64,000 bases of DNA, from contig NC_135200.1 of the NCBI RefSeq assembly GCF_050948175.1, positions 8,795,001 through 8,859,000 on the forward strand. The letters run 5' to 3'. The position numbers and the translations under genes are program-made. Source of the stretch: Xylocopa sonorina (lineage: Eukaryota > Arthropoda > Insecta > Hymenoptera > Apidae). This document shows positions 27,142-39,300 of this stretch, one piece after another; the stretch's first letter is position 1, and every line of letters begins with the position of its first letter. The notes beneath the pieces are model-generated. The model did not search any database. It was not told where the DNA came from and saw nothing but the letters and a program-made list of their open reading frames with translations.

Positions 27142-29038
27142 TTAATTTGAATCTATCGGTGTAACTACTAAATCCTCGGGAGATGCATTGTATTTTATAA
27201 TATGTTTGTCTATCTCTTCTTGACAATATTCTACATTTGCTAGATATAAACCAAGTGCTGGAACTGTAACTACTTGGGGATACCAATTCTTATGATTAGG
27301 AACTTGTAACATTACGTTTATATCTTTTTCTGTTATTGTATTATTACTTAAGGCAAATAGAGCGCCTACCATTCGCCGAACCTAGAAAACAAATTGGTGG
27401 AAGATAGAAAACAATGTATAATGCAATATAGATAACCCTTCTATAACACTGTACTTTGAGAGCATATTTTCAACGCAACATAGCGGAAAAATTGTAAAAT
27501 ACAAAATAACAGTCTATTTTCAAAATATTATTTCAATCTAATATGATGTAATAAACATAGAAAATCCAAGTCGATTCTTCAGTAGTGTGCAATGCACTGT
27601 TTTAAAGAGAACGGTAAAGTTGTTTATTTCCTTATAGGAATCTTTGGTGATAATAAAAGTACAGATTATCTTCTATGATGCAGTTTTGATGTTACACAGT
27701 GCACATTATTCGTATTGTAGAAGGGGTACCTGTACATATTACTATTATTATGTATCATAATCTTTAACACATTTGTTTAAAAATAATAACAATGATATTC
27801 ATGTTGTTATGTACAATATTATGTATACTGTTGTCTGTGCGGAAAAGTCTCTTTGAACATACCTGTTTATATAGGAAAGATCTCCCAGTACATACTATAT
27901 TCCAATAGTCAAAATTTTGAGACAAAGCATCATACGGCATAAGTGGACAACCTTTTTCTAATTCAAAACTGTACAAAGTCTTTACATATCTAATTGGTTT
28001 GTCTGATATAGATTTTTCTGAAAATGTTGTAAAGTTTTTTGTTCCTACAAAAAGTTTTGTTCCTTGTCTCAATTTCTCAAGGTCAAAACTTTTTGACCTA
28101 AGGTAAATACATATTAAAATGAGAGGAAAGTAATAAAACAGTTAATATACTTCCAGTAGAAAGTGTAAATGATACCTGAAATGAAAACATTGAGTTAATT
28201 CTGCTACGGGGACTCTATGTTCGTCAATATTTTTTGCTTTCAGAAATCTATAAATATAAGTTCTAAATTTTACAAACTGTCTTGTATGGAAAGTATTCTT
28301 TACAGGAATAAATTCCAGTAGCCTGAAAGTAATTGATCACATTAATAGAAATGAAATTACAGAAATTAAACAACTGTTAAAAAATAAAAAATCACAAAAT
28401 ATTTAATCACCTAATATTGTGATTACTTTGCATCAAATATCGATTCACAAATGCAATTGCAACAGGGGGATTGTATATACTGTCATCTTTATTTTCTATA
28501 TCAACATGTGCTGTGTTACATAAAGCGTGTACACCAACATCTGTTCTATAAAGTTCATTTTTTACGATTGTTAGATAAACGTAGTTATTTGATTAGTTCG
28601 CAATATTTTCATGATCACTGTCTATCGCACATGAAAATACTCACCTGCTGGAAGTAGTTATCTTTGGCCATTTTGTATACCTTGGATTTAAGGTAGAAAA
28701 AGCACATTCTAGAGCTCCTTGAACAGTATCCGTATCGTGCATTAGGAGATTTTCATTGGAAATTACATTCTTTTGCAATCCCCTGCACACACGTACAGAA
28801 ATTAACTTTAGGTTTGGTATTATATCTTAAAACTTGATATTAAAGAAAATTTCAGGTTTGAGTTGTAAATCTTATTCTGTGCACAATATATCACTAAAGA
28901 ATGTAATATCTACAAGCACAGAAGGAGAGTAATAAGTGTAAAAATAAATAGTAAATATAGATTAAATGAAAGCATGTACAGCTAGCTATACCTGTATTGC
29001 GTACCAAGATATGAAAATTTAATAAAATATCGCCTCAT
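27142..29038 (-). CDS. tRNA pseudouridine synthase, TruA family (PUSL1-like)
   Basis: Isomerises uridine to pseudouridine in tRNA; the PUSL1 subgroup is linked to mitochondrial RNA in vertebrates. Six exons in transcript order: 28992-29038, 28645-28782, 28411-28545, 28176-28322, 27863-28097 and 27142-27381; 313 aa. The N-terminus RRYFIKFSYLGTQYRG is the typical TruA opening. The catalytic Asp lies in SSRTDVGVHAL, split across exons 2 and 3. The conserved FLYKQVRRMVGAL block spans exons 5 and 6. The protein is close in length to human PUSL1 as I recall it, and the start ATG directly opens the domain. Confidence 0.93.
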
Positions 29039-29241
29039 TCTTGTTTCTTCTAACTATTAATGATATAATGATATATACGCGTGTGTATGTATGTACGTGT
29101 AATGTATTATTAACTATTTCAGTAGAAATCAGTGATGATTAATAAAGTTTAACAAATTAAGAACCCGAATTTGAACTCTTCAAATTCTTAACCTCAAAAT
29201 GTTCATAAAGGTACAATCTGCCGGTGTGCGACATGCGCAAG

Positions 29242-29315
29242 TACAGGGTGATCTTTACAGCTGATCATGGTATCAACTGTAAAAATTTGTCACACGAGTA
29301 GCGAATCACCCTATA
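29242..29315. repeat. Short foldback-type repeat, 74 bp
   Basis: Begins TACAGGGTGA and ends TCACCCTATA, so its ends are near-perfect inverted repeats. Two further internal copies of TTTACAG(C/T)TGAT face each other. About 48 bases match, in reverse complement, the repeat at 41045-41139 with about 8 differences. Probably a fragment of a dispersed transposon. Confidence 0.65.
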
Positions 29316-29473
29316 TATTACACATCTATTGCCTTCCCGACTTCGTTTCCGTTTCTCTTTCCTTCTCTTTGCTGCTCTCTCCTATCTTAATTACAGAATT
29401 TTAGAGTATTGCTAATTAAATAAAAGAATTCCTTAATTTTCATTGAATAGAAGGAGTCAGATAAATTATATCT

Positions 29474-29873
29474 CCCGCTTTCGAGGTGAGAGAGAGAAAG
29501 ATATATAAGAAAGCTATAAGAAAGAGTGAGACAGATGCTACGACCTTTTTTCTAGAACCCGTGGCGCCATCTCTGTGAAAAGTGCTCAAACTGCTCGCTC
29601 AGCATTATCGACAGCGAAGTGAACTACTGAAGCACTAACGCCATCTATCGGGAAAGCGCTGAAACTAGTTGAGCATTAGTTTCGTTACTTTCCGCAGAGA
29701 TGGCGCTAGTAGTACTTGAGAAGTTCACTTCGCTGTCGATAATGCTGAGCGACCAGTTTGAGCACTTTTCACAGAGATGGCGCCACGGGTTCTAAAGTAG
29801 AGCCGGTATCATCTGTCTCACTCTTTCTTGTAACATTCTTATATACCTTTCTCTCTCTTACCTCGAAAGCGGG
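29474..29873. mobile_element. Palindromic MITE-like element, copy A
   Basis: About 400 bases forming a long imperfect palindrome. The termini are CCCGCTTTCGAGGT at the left and its reverse complement at the right, followed by purine-rich GAGAGAAAG / CTTTCTCTC arms. The inner arms pair over GAAGTGAAC / GTTCACTTC, TTATCGACAGCG / CGCTGTCGATAA and GCGCCATCTCTG / CAGAGATGGCGC. The motif GCCATCT occurs four times, two in each direction. No transposase frame is present, so it is non-autonomous. No clear target-site duplication was found. A related copy lies at 45702-46095. Confidence 0.8.
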
Positions 29874-31744
29874 TAAAATAAATATGATTTGCAACTTATT
29901 ATAATAATGAGATTGATATATTAATTCCTCTTATGAGATACTCTTTTTTGCTGCCTTAATAGTGTTCAACTTTAATGTTGCAATAAATATTAATGAAGAA
30001 TACTGAAAAATGTAATTTGCAACACTTGTACTATATATAATGAGTGTAAATATTCAGAGGAAGGTTTATTGCAAAACTTCATGTTTCGATTAAAATACCA
30101 AAAGCAGTTGGACAGAAAGAATTGCCATATGCAATGTAAGCATTAAATAAAAAGATCTTTTAAAAAAGCATACTATAGAGAACAATACATAAGAAAAAAA
30201 ACGACTCTCTATTAGGTAATAATAACAGCTCTATTTACTCTAATTTGCAAAAGATTGAAATCACATTGGCGTTTGATGGACTATTGGATTCAGTTCCATA
30301 TTTAACTAAATACAAGTACATGGATTATAAAAATACATAAATGTTTTACATGAACAATAATGGATACATAACTGAAACAATGAATTCATTGAATTTCTAC
30401 AATATATTAATTATAAAATTCAATTATAACATTGTATGTGCGTAACAAAATAAAATACTTCAATTTATTGTACTGTACGTTTTAATATTAGTTTTCCTCC
30501 TATAATATTATTTCAGAAACAAATCTCATTCGAAACTGACTATAATCCTTCCAGCGACCGCTAAATTACAAGCCTTTCCTAAAATTAATAAATATGCGTT
30601 TGCGATATATTAGAAACATGTAAATCATATGCGTTAAAGGAAACAAATGAATGATATATACAGTCGGTTCCAAAAATATTCAAATACCAGTATAATTGAA
30701 AAGTCGGGAAGAAAAACGAATAGTGTCCACATTCTATTATATTACCAAGTTCAATTTTTTCGAATGGATTCGTATCATCTTTTTCCCGATACTCTAATTT
30801 TTATATTTATTCTAAACAAATATACAATATATATTCACACCCTGTATTTGTACCGTACTTTTATCATATATTAGAGTACAGTATATAGATACCAAAAATT
30901 AAAAACAAAAAGAATTCATTTGTTATGTATCATTGTTTAAAGATTATAAGAAAAGCCAAAAGACTACTTTACAAATCCGTCACATAATTAAAATAAGTTA
31001 TTTTCTTCGAATGTGGTGGATAAACAGCAACAATAAATAGTTAAATCATCGAACAGAATAATGATGTTTAAACATCGACTATTTACAAAAAATATGCATT
31101 CAAATATTAAATGTTTGTAAAAAAATATCGATATATTAACTTTATAGCTAAAATTTATACTGTTTTAGTACTTCCGTAATACACACCGAAATTATTACTT
31201 TTCGGTTTTTCCTTTCCTATTTAAAGAACGGTAAGTAACTAATCGCCAAGATCTTTTTTTAATTTTAATATTTATATACTATACGTGTAATGTGTAACGC
31301 ATATATTTTTGAAACGTAAGTAAAAATTATATGGAGCTCTGAATATTTTAGTAACAGATTGCATATAAACTTTTATGTAAATATACTAACCCATCCATAA
31401 CATTATAAAAAATTAAATACATCTTGAGTGAACACATTAAAATGGTAACAAAACGTTGTGACGGCATAAGAGGTCACTCCCCACCTTTCCTAATTATGTC
31501 TTTAATTCCATCCCTAATTTCAATTATTCATCATACAAAACATATATAGATATGTTCATTTGATTAAATTAATAATAAACAGCTTCAATAAAGTGCAATA
31601 ACATAGCTTAAAGAAAAACAAACATGTCTTTTCTATGTACACGATCAACATCTGCAATTTTCCACACACTAAATTTACCTAAGCTGATTAGAACACTATT
31701 GTTTGTTAAGTACAAGGCATTCATGTGCAAAAAAATTTTACTGC
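29874..31744. other. AT-rich spacer, probable malectin 3' UTR
   Basis: About 1.9 kb without supported coding frames. The part nearest malectin is probably its 3' UTR; the rest is AT-rich non-coding sequence. Confidence 0.45.
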
Positions 31745-32809
31745 CTATAATTTACATAGGCAAAATAGTAAAGGAATAAAAGCTCCAAGAGCTACAAAAA
31801 CTGGTAACATTACTGATGAATCATCAATCGAATAAGGATCTGGTGTTCTAGGACCACTTGTGTGTCGACTACGAACTGTCGATTCCTCCTCGTCTTCCTG
31901 TATATTATGATATTCCTCTGGTTCTTGAGGAATTGGGCCCAACTGCGGTATATCTGAAATTGACCGAAAAATAGTTAAAATGTACACATTGTACAATTTT
32001 TTATATAGTAAATAAATTTAAATGATACCTTCCACATTTCCTTTTATCACAGCAATGGCATTTATCTTTGGGTTGTCTCTGTAACCCTGCAATTAATTAT
32101 AGTTAGTAAAAATAATTCAGTTTAATTAAATTACATGCCTCTCACTTGCTGCAACAGTGATAAATTAAAATATGTAACGAAAATAATAATAATACTTTTA
32201 TAAATTCAACTCTAATTTTTCCAGCTAATATATCAGATTCCTCGTCATTGTATATCAATTTCCCAGCGTGAACTTTAAATGGAACGTATTCGTCATGTGC
32301 TGTACCACGTCCAACTCTTTCAAAGATATCTAAATCAGTAACAACAGTATGATCTCCGTTTAACACCACGTCGAAAACCTATAAAAGTTAAATGATACAG
32401 TAATTATTAATCTAGACCATGTGTAAGAAGAAAAGAATAAATTTAATCTTACCTTCATATTCGGAGAATTAAAGTAAACTTCGCAGAACTTCAATATCAT
32501 AACATAATCCCCGTCTTCGCTAATGGGAATATCGTACCCAAAAGTACTATGATGATAGCGCTCCGTCTGATATAAGATTTGATCGATAGCATTTATTCTT
32601 CCTATGATTAATTGTTTGCCGTAATCCGACGCTGTTCCTACTTTATTCATCAAGGGATCTCTAGCATAACGAATTCCATAACTATCGGTGTGCGCTTCTC
32701 CACCAGCATTTATTGCATATATTACTTCCAGACTTTGTAAACTTTGAGCACATAAGACAACTAATAACGTCGATATTGTCAGAAAGTGTACTTCCCATCC
32801 CGAAATCAT
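31745..32809 (-). CDS. Malectin (ER carbohydrate-binding membrane protein)
   Basis: ER-resident lectin that binds di-glucosylated N-glycans during glycoprotein quality control. Four exons in transcript order: 32453-32809, 32196-32378, 32029-32086 and 31745-31953; 268 aa. A signal peptide (hydrophobic LTISTLLVVLCA) is followed by the malectin domain starting at VIYAINAGGEAHTD. Conserved aromatic and loop residues are in YHHSTFGYDIP and FCEVYFNSP. An acidic linker (EDEEEST) precedes a single C-terminal membrane span (VMLPVFVALGAFIPLLFCL) and a KL end, the type I topology of malectin. An in-frame ATG 13 codons upstream (32848) is possible; the one at 32809 is preferred because it leaves a normal signal peptide. 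Confidence 0.94.
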
Positions 32810-33579
32810 GTTTTTCTTTATTATATGATAATGCTCAGCTTTTTCCAAGTGACAATATACTCATAACTTGAGATTTTTGTGACCGGCAAGTGAGGTTATG
32901 TTTAAAATAAAGAAACATTTAAGACTAGCAATATACTGATATTGAACGCAAAAATTTCTATGGTATTCGTTTAAAGTCATATGAAAATCAGATGAAAATA
33001 TTACACTCTATCTACTTTTTTAACAAACATCATTAATATTCAATCACGAGTTACGTGATTTTAACCATACATTGACACAGTCACGTTTAGTATTACGTGG
33101 CTGGTGGACGTGTTAGGTTAGATAGACGTACGATATTATCTTTCGAGTGCAAGGTGTGTCACAATGTAATACTAATTGTTAATAAAATCTCTACATGGAA
33201 TAAAATATGTATAAATTAAATTTTTATTTATTTTAGCGAACCACTTGGTACTAATAATTTGTATCATAATTTATATCGACAATATATACATGCGATATCT
33301 TTAATGTTCTGCAAGTTGTTATCGACTGAGGAAAACTGCAAATTTTTTACATACAATAAAATACTAATCAATTATGGAAACGAATATTTATCTTATATAA
33401 GAAAATATAATTATTTAATTTAATGTTAGTTATTACTTTAATAGAAAAGGAAACAAATTATCTTCACTTGTCTTTTTTTCTAAAATTTACTCTTCGTATT
33501 TATACTTAATCGCTCATTTTAAACAGTTACATCAGTGTGTGTGTGCACGAATACAGACGAAAATGCACTTTGAAAATGT

Positions 33580-33652
33580 TCAGAAGACCGTTAACGTTGC
33601 ACACCTGCCAGTACCGTCTGCTTTTCTTTGATACAGGGAAGCCTCACAATAA
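33580..33652 (-). other. Candidate terminal exon (alternative 2) of an unidentified minus-strand gene
   Basis: A 3' splice site TATCTTGTAG precedes a frame of 24 codons including the stop, reading YCEASLYQRKADGTG then RCATLTVF. It needs a phase-2 upstream exon, the same phase as the candidate exon at 34443-34614. Codon use looks protein-like, but I do not recognise the family. Confidence 0.3.
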
Positions 33653-34442
33653 CTACAAGATAAACGGTATCCTTTGAAAACGCTAAGGGACAGATGAGAT
33701 TTTACATTTATAAATGCTGCAATGCATCTATTATATTCTGCAAGGACACATATTTTAACTCTTTATTCAAGGATAGCTTTATTCAAGAATATAACTGGGT
33801 TTGTCACGTTCTTTGGCTGAATTTGAATAAAGGTCATAAAACGAACATTTACCGGTATAGGAATATATAATTTGAGATTAGAAAACTGTTACTCTTTTAG
33901 AAGAATATTACAAATCTTCGTTATTACTAGCGGTTTTATCTTGCACAATCCCGAGACGCCTAGAAACTTCCGTGTTCGATTTTCTAGAATCTCAGACGTC
34001 TTTAAACATATACAAGGAGCAAACGTATGCTATAAAATTTTTTGAAATAAATATCCTGCAATAAAGAAAGTGGCACCTCTGGTTAGAAACGCGGCTACTT
34101 TACGTAAGACTTATATTGATCACATTTGTACGGCCGTACACGTGTATACTTCTATACATAAAATATGTATAGAGCAAGAAACACACGTTTGCGATGCTGA
34201 CTATAATAACTGATAAAGAACGTGTAGATATGACTCAAACAGTGGGTATACACGCGCAATAACAGCGCACAAGCGGATGTACCATAATCAGGAACGTTTC
34301 AATGCACAGCAGAGCCCGATTTTTGCCATTGAGCCGAGGGCTTTAAGGTTGCCTCGAAATAACATTTTTAAATGTCAAACAGTTCCTCTATGGAAGGTTA
34401 GAGGTTAATTTAATAAAGGAAAGAGTGTTCAAATGATGTATT

Positions 34443-34614
34443 TTATAGCTCCAGGAGTAATAGCTGACGAGGGAGACTAGCCAGTTCTCGATTCGTCTCT
34501 GGTATGACTACGCGAGAATTAGCTGGAAGTTTCTGCGGAGTTCCCAACTCTACTGCAATGCTCATCGTCATCGATTTCATACATTGGGCTTTGTCGCATA
34601 GGCTGCACGTACTT
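34443..34614 (-). other. Candidate terminal exon (alternative 1) of an unidentified minus-strand gene
   Basis: A good 3' splice site (TTCCTCTAG) is followed by a 56-codon frame ending in TAA. It starts STCSLCDKAQCMKSM and ends SLPRQLLLLEL. The stretch is richer in GC than its surroundings and has no internal stop. It joins in phase with the candidate exon 35784-35838, but no family match is recognised. Confidence 0.35.
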
Positions 34615-35783
34615 CTAGAGGAAGCGTAACAAATATACATGACAGATAATGAAATTGCTATGCTACATAAAGAATGAAATTTTTATTACGCGAGGCTGTA
34701 CTTTATTATACCAATTTTTAGCAAAAATAAATGGTTTGAGTATGTAAAAATGATAGAATACAAATACTCCAAACATTTATCTTATTTTATCGACAATTAT
34801 CTTACTTCAGCAAAATTTCTAGTTGTAATTAAACTTGCGATATTTTTACGGTTATTTGAAGAGCGTGGATTCTAAGTGTAGATATACACGTTTCATGCGT
34901 CATAGTGATGCAAAATGTACGCATCTATATATCGAATGTATATGTCTGCTATATATCAGTAAATTTCAAAGAACATGTATAAACGAAGATTGGAAATTTT
35001 TTTTACATCGAAGCTTTGTGATCTGACGTTTTGAATACAATTTTATAACGTTTATAACATTTCTTGCATTTCATTTTGGCAAATAATAATCCAGAAGATG
35101 GGCAACGACTGCAAACGTTGTATTTAATTTTGTGTATTTAACCTCTGCTACGTGTAGCATGATATTTACTTTCAGGCAATGAATCAAATTCAATATGACC
35201 AATTAATATCGAATTCTTAATATTCGTTTTATCTAAGAAGTATTATATTAATCTTCGGCATTAAAAAATAAAGGAGCCTCTCGTAAAAATATATTTTTAT
35301 GTTAGAAAGTTTTACTCATTTCATCTATTTGTTTAAATGAAATCTAAGATATATATATATATATCAGTTTGAATATTTCATACGATATTAAGCAAATTAA
35401 GAGTAGAATTCACATAAATATTTATCTAATTACGTTAATTTATATTACACCTATTGCGTACGATGACACAGCATTATAATTAACCGATATCTTTACAAGA
35501 AATGGTTATGAACCTAATCAATGAATCATTATTTTGATGAATGATTTATAATTCTGATTGAAGTACTATTTTTTCTAGAAAACAACTATATTTTATCAAT
35601 ATAAGTATATTGTAAGAAAATTACTCGATATGAAACTGAACACAAACACTTGTAAAGGTTATAAATGTAAGTGGAATTTAGGAACCTTGAATACATGCGA
35701 TCCATAACCATGCATGAATATGAACTTCATGTAGGGAACTTGTACGTGTAGTATCTGTACGCCTTCTAGAATTGACTACATAC

Positions 35784-35838
35784 TGGATTTTTCTGTAACT
35801 TTCTTCGCGTTCTACTTCCGTATGAGACGCCGTTTCAA
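35784..35838 (-). other. Candidate internal exon of an unidentified minus-strand gene
   Basis: Bounded by a strong acceptor (TTCATTTCCAG) and a good donor (GTATGT). It encodes ETASHTEVEREESYRKI and ends with two bases of the next codon, so it can join either candidate last exon in frame. No upstream exon was identified, and the Hsc70 promoter lies immediately beyond. Confidence 0.3.
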
Positions 35839-36030
35839 CTGGAAATGAATTTAAAAATTATTTCATTCACGTGCAGATCGCTTCGATGTTAGTTCGACAA
35901 ATTTTCAGCGACTTTTATTGAAACAAGCAAACGCCTAAATTTGTTAATATTTATTGCATACAAAGTACTTTTGGATCGGTCGATAATCATGCAAAATGCT
36001 ATCATTGACGCACGTAGTTCGTGGCGCTCA

Positions 36031-36074
36031 GCCAATGATCCTGCAGGTCCGTAAGAAAGTGGCACTTGATTGGC
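36031..36074. promoter_or_regulatory. CCAAT-type motifs upstream of Hsc70
   Basis: A CCAAT pentamer near 36031-36036 and an inverted one (ATTGG) near 36069-36073 lie within 100 bases upstream of the TATA box, a common arrangement in hsp70-family promoters. Confidence 0.45.
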
Positions 36075-36095
36075 TGGCGGGGAGTGCATGAGCGG

Positions 36096-36112
36096 GAAGA
36101 ACATTCCAGAAG
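36096..36112 (+). promoter_or_regulatory. Heat-shock element of Hsc70
   Basis: Perfect alternating GAA-nn-TTC-nn-GAA units (36099-36111), preceded by a further GAA at 36096. This is the binding pattern for an HSF trimer. It lies about 25 bases upstream of a TATA box (ATATATATTG around 36129-36138), so this cognate gene may also respond to heat. Confidence 0.75.
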
Positions 36113-36128
36113 CGTCCTCTGAGAAAGT

Positions 36129-36138
36129 AATATATATT
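36129..36138 (+). promoter_or_regulatory. TATA box of Hsc70
   Basis: The sequence TATATATT sits after the heat-shock element, placing the transcription start near 36160. The 5' UTR then probably contains an intron from 36244 (GTGTGT) to 36352 (TTTTTACAG), ending 10 bases before the start codon. Confidence 0.55.
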
Positions 36139-36362
36139 GAGCCGCTCGCACGGGCTCTTCACTCACGTTGCGAATCGTCGAAAGGAGAACTTCTTCACTG
36201 TCCTACGCAAAGCGAACTTTTTACGAGCTAACAAAGAAAAAAGGTGTGTGCCTCTACCGTCTACGTTTTATCTCGGATACATCGTGCGTTACGGAAGTGA
36301 TTTTGATATCATTTTCAGAAACTCAAAAATTTTCATTTCGCTCTTTTTACAGACTAGCAAAA

Positions 36363-39300
36363 ATGGCCAAAGCACCTGCAGTTGGTATTGATCTGGGCAC
36401 CACTTATTCCTGCGTCGGTGTATTCCAGCATGGAAAAGTGGAAATCATCGCCAACGATCAAGGAAATCGTACAACACCCAGTTATGTTGCATTTACGGAA
36501 ACCGAACGGTTAATTGGTGATGCTGCCAAGAACCAAGTTGCTATGAATCCTAACAACACAATCTTCGGTAAGTACGTCGTTTATTCCCTAAGTATTTTCC
36601 AAAGGGAAGAACTCTGCCGTATTTCTTCCGCGAAGAGGCTGTACTTTTAAAGATTTCTTACATTTTGCCTTCAAGTAATTTTTATATTTTTTCCTTTCTT
36701 TTTTTTGTTAACGGAACACTTCAAAATTTCAACGATTTCCTCGAAATACATCGAAGAATACAGACAAATTTATTTTAGAGATTTAATTTCGATATTTTAT
36801 GATCGAGTAATATTTCGAATTAAACAATGCAAAATTGCTGAAACAAAATTTTCGTGAAATTATCAGTAAAGAAATTATTTGTTAAATACGTAACTTATTA
36901 AACATGATTTCGCACGAATTAAAAAATAAAATTCGTTGTAATCATTTCAAATTAATCATAGCATAGATTAGTAATTAAAAGTTTAATTACTAATCAATTG
37001 ATTTCCTCGAAATGTTTTTGAAATAATTGGAATATGGAAACTGTTAAGTAATTAATTAATTCAAGCGTTCCGTGTTAATCGTCATCGATGATCAGTTAAA
37101 TCTTTCTAAATGTGCTGAGATAATGCTGTTTCATTGCTTCGTAAGTGGGCGTGGAGAATTTTCAAACATGGTAGTCGACAGGAAGGTCAATACGTCGGCA
37201 ACGTATAATCAAGCACGCACGCGCGTGCAAGTTAGGGGTCACGATTCCTAGAGGTCGCATTTTTATAATCTTTCCTGAATTATCGTTTTTAATAGAACTG
37301 TTTCCTTATCAACTGGAAATCAAAAGTATCATTTAAGACTGCTAAATATATTAAAAATAAATTAAAATAAAAAATTATACTGTATAAGAATTATCCTATT
37401 AGATGTTTTTGGAGTTACATATATGATTTAAATAATCTAATGAAAGATTAAGTGTATTAAAATGTAGATAGAAATTGATAAAATTATTTTTAGTCTGCTT
37501 GTACTTGAGCTTTATCTCTGCATAAGTTTATTCAGCATCTTGATATCTAAGGATCCACTTGTATTTGATGCATTTCTGATCACCTGAAATGAAAAATAAA
37601 TTTGTTAAACTTTTATATATAATTATTTAGAATTTAAATATTTAAATCAATTTATATTGTTAAAATAAAACAGTAAAATTGCTTTGATCATAAAGTCATA
37701 TCTTTGGCCAATCTTATTCACAGTACTTGTTGTATCTTGTACTTTATACTTAAGATTATGCAATTAGCAAAAAAATAAATTATTCTTAGATTTTTGCACA
37801 TAATGTAAATTAGTTTGATGCAAATAAATGACAAAATGTTTATGTAATCGTATCTGTTTTCAGATGCCAAGCGCCTCATTGGACGTCGTTTCGAAGATCC
37901 CACTGTACAGGCTGACATGAAACATTGGCCTTTCACTGTAGTTAACGATGGTGGCAAGCCTAAAATTCAAGTAAATTACAAAGGAGAGACGAAGACTTTC
38001 TTCCCAGAAGAAGTGAGTTCAATGGTCCTGGTAAAGATGAAGGAAACTGCTGAGGCATACCTCGGCAAGACCGTCAGCAATGCTGTGATCACTGTGCCTG
38101 CTTACTTCAACGACTCGCAGCGTCAGGCAACCAAGGACGCTGGTACCATCTCGGGCTTGAACGTTTTACGTATTATTAACGAGCCCACCGCTGCCGCCAT
38201 TGCTTATGGCTTGGATAAAAAGACCACCAGCGAGCGCAACGTCCTTATCTTTGACCTCGGTGGTGGTACCTTCGATGTATCAATCCTGACTATCGAAGAT
38301 GGCATTTTCGAGGTCAAGTCTACAGCAGGAGACACTCATCTTGGCGGCGAAGACTTCGATAATCGTATGGTCAATCACTTTGTTCAGGAATTCAAACGTA
38401 AATACAAGAAAGAACTCACATCAAACAAACGTGCCCTTCGTCGTCTGAGAACAGCTTGTGAACGTGCGAAACGCACGCTGTCGTCGTCTACTCAAGCCAG
38501 CATAGAGATCGATTCGCTCTATGAGGGAATCGACTTTTACACTTCGATCACCAGGGCTCGTTTCGAAGAGCTTTGCGCTGATCTATTCAGAGGAACACTC
38601 GAACCGGTAGAGAAATCGCTGCGCGATGCTAAGATGGACAAGGCTCAGATTCACGATATCGTACTGGTTGGTGGATCTACGCGTATTCCTAAGATCCAGA
38701 AATTGCTGCAGGACTTCTTCAACGGGAAAGAGTTGAACAAGTCTATTAATCCTGATGAGGCTGTTGCTTATGGTGCTGCTGTGCAAGCTGCGATCCTGCA
38801 TGGTGACAAGTCTGAGGAAGTACAAGATCTGTTGCTTCTCGATGTAACACCTCTTTCTCTTGGTATTGAAACTGCTGGCGGTGTGATGACCGCCCTTATC
38901 AAGAGGAACACTACCATCCCAACGAAGCAAACCCAGACCTTCACTACATACGCTGATAACCAACCGGGTGTATTAATTCAAGTATATGAAGGAGAGCGTG
39001 CTATGACGAGGGATAATAATCTGTTGGGTAAATTCGAACTCAGTGGTATTCCACCAGCCCCACGAGGAGTTCCTCAGATCGAAGTCACCTTTGACATCGA
39101 TGCCAACGGCATTCTGAACGTCTCTGCAGTCGATAAATCTACTGGCAAAGAGAATAAGATCACGATCACCAACGACAAGGGCCGCCTCAGCAAAGAGGAT
39201 ATTGAAAGGATGGTCAACGAAGCCGAGAAATATCGTAGCGAAGATGAGAAACAAAAGGAAACTATCGCTGCTAAGAATGGTCTCGAGTCTTACTGCTTCA

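Larger units (their letters stand above)
32849..36090. other. Intergenic region with no recognised gene but exon-like pieces
   Basis: About 3.2 kb. Most of it is AT-rich and featureless. Three minus-strand stretches with good 3' splice sites and clean short frames (33580-33652, 34443-34614, 35784-35838) are annotated separately as candidate exons. The right end from about 36020 belongs to the Hsc70 promoter. Confidence 0.4.
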
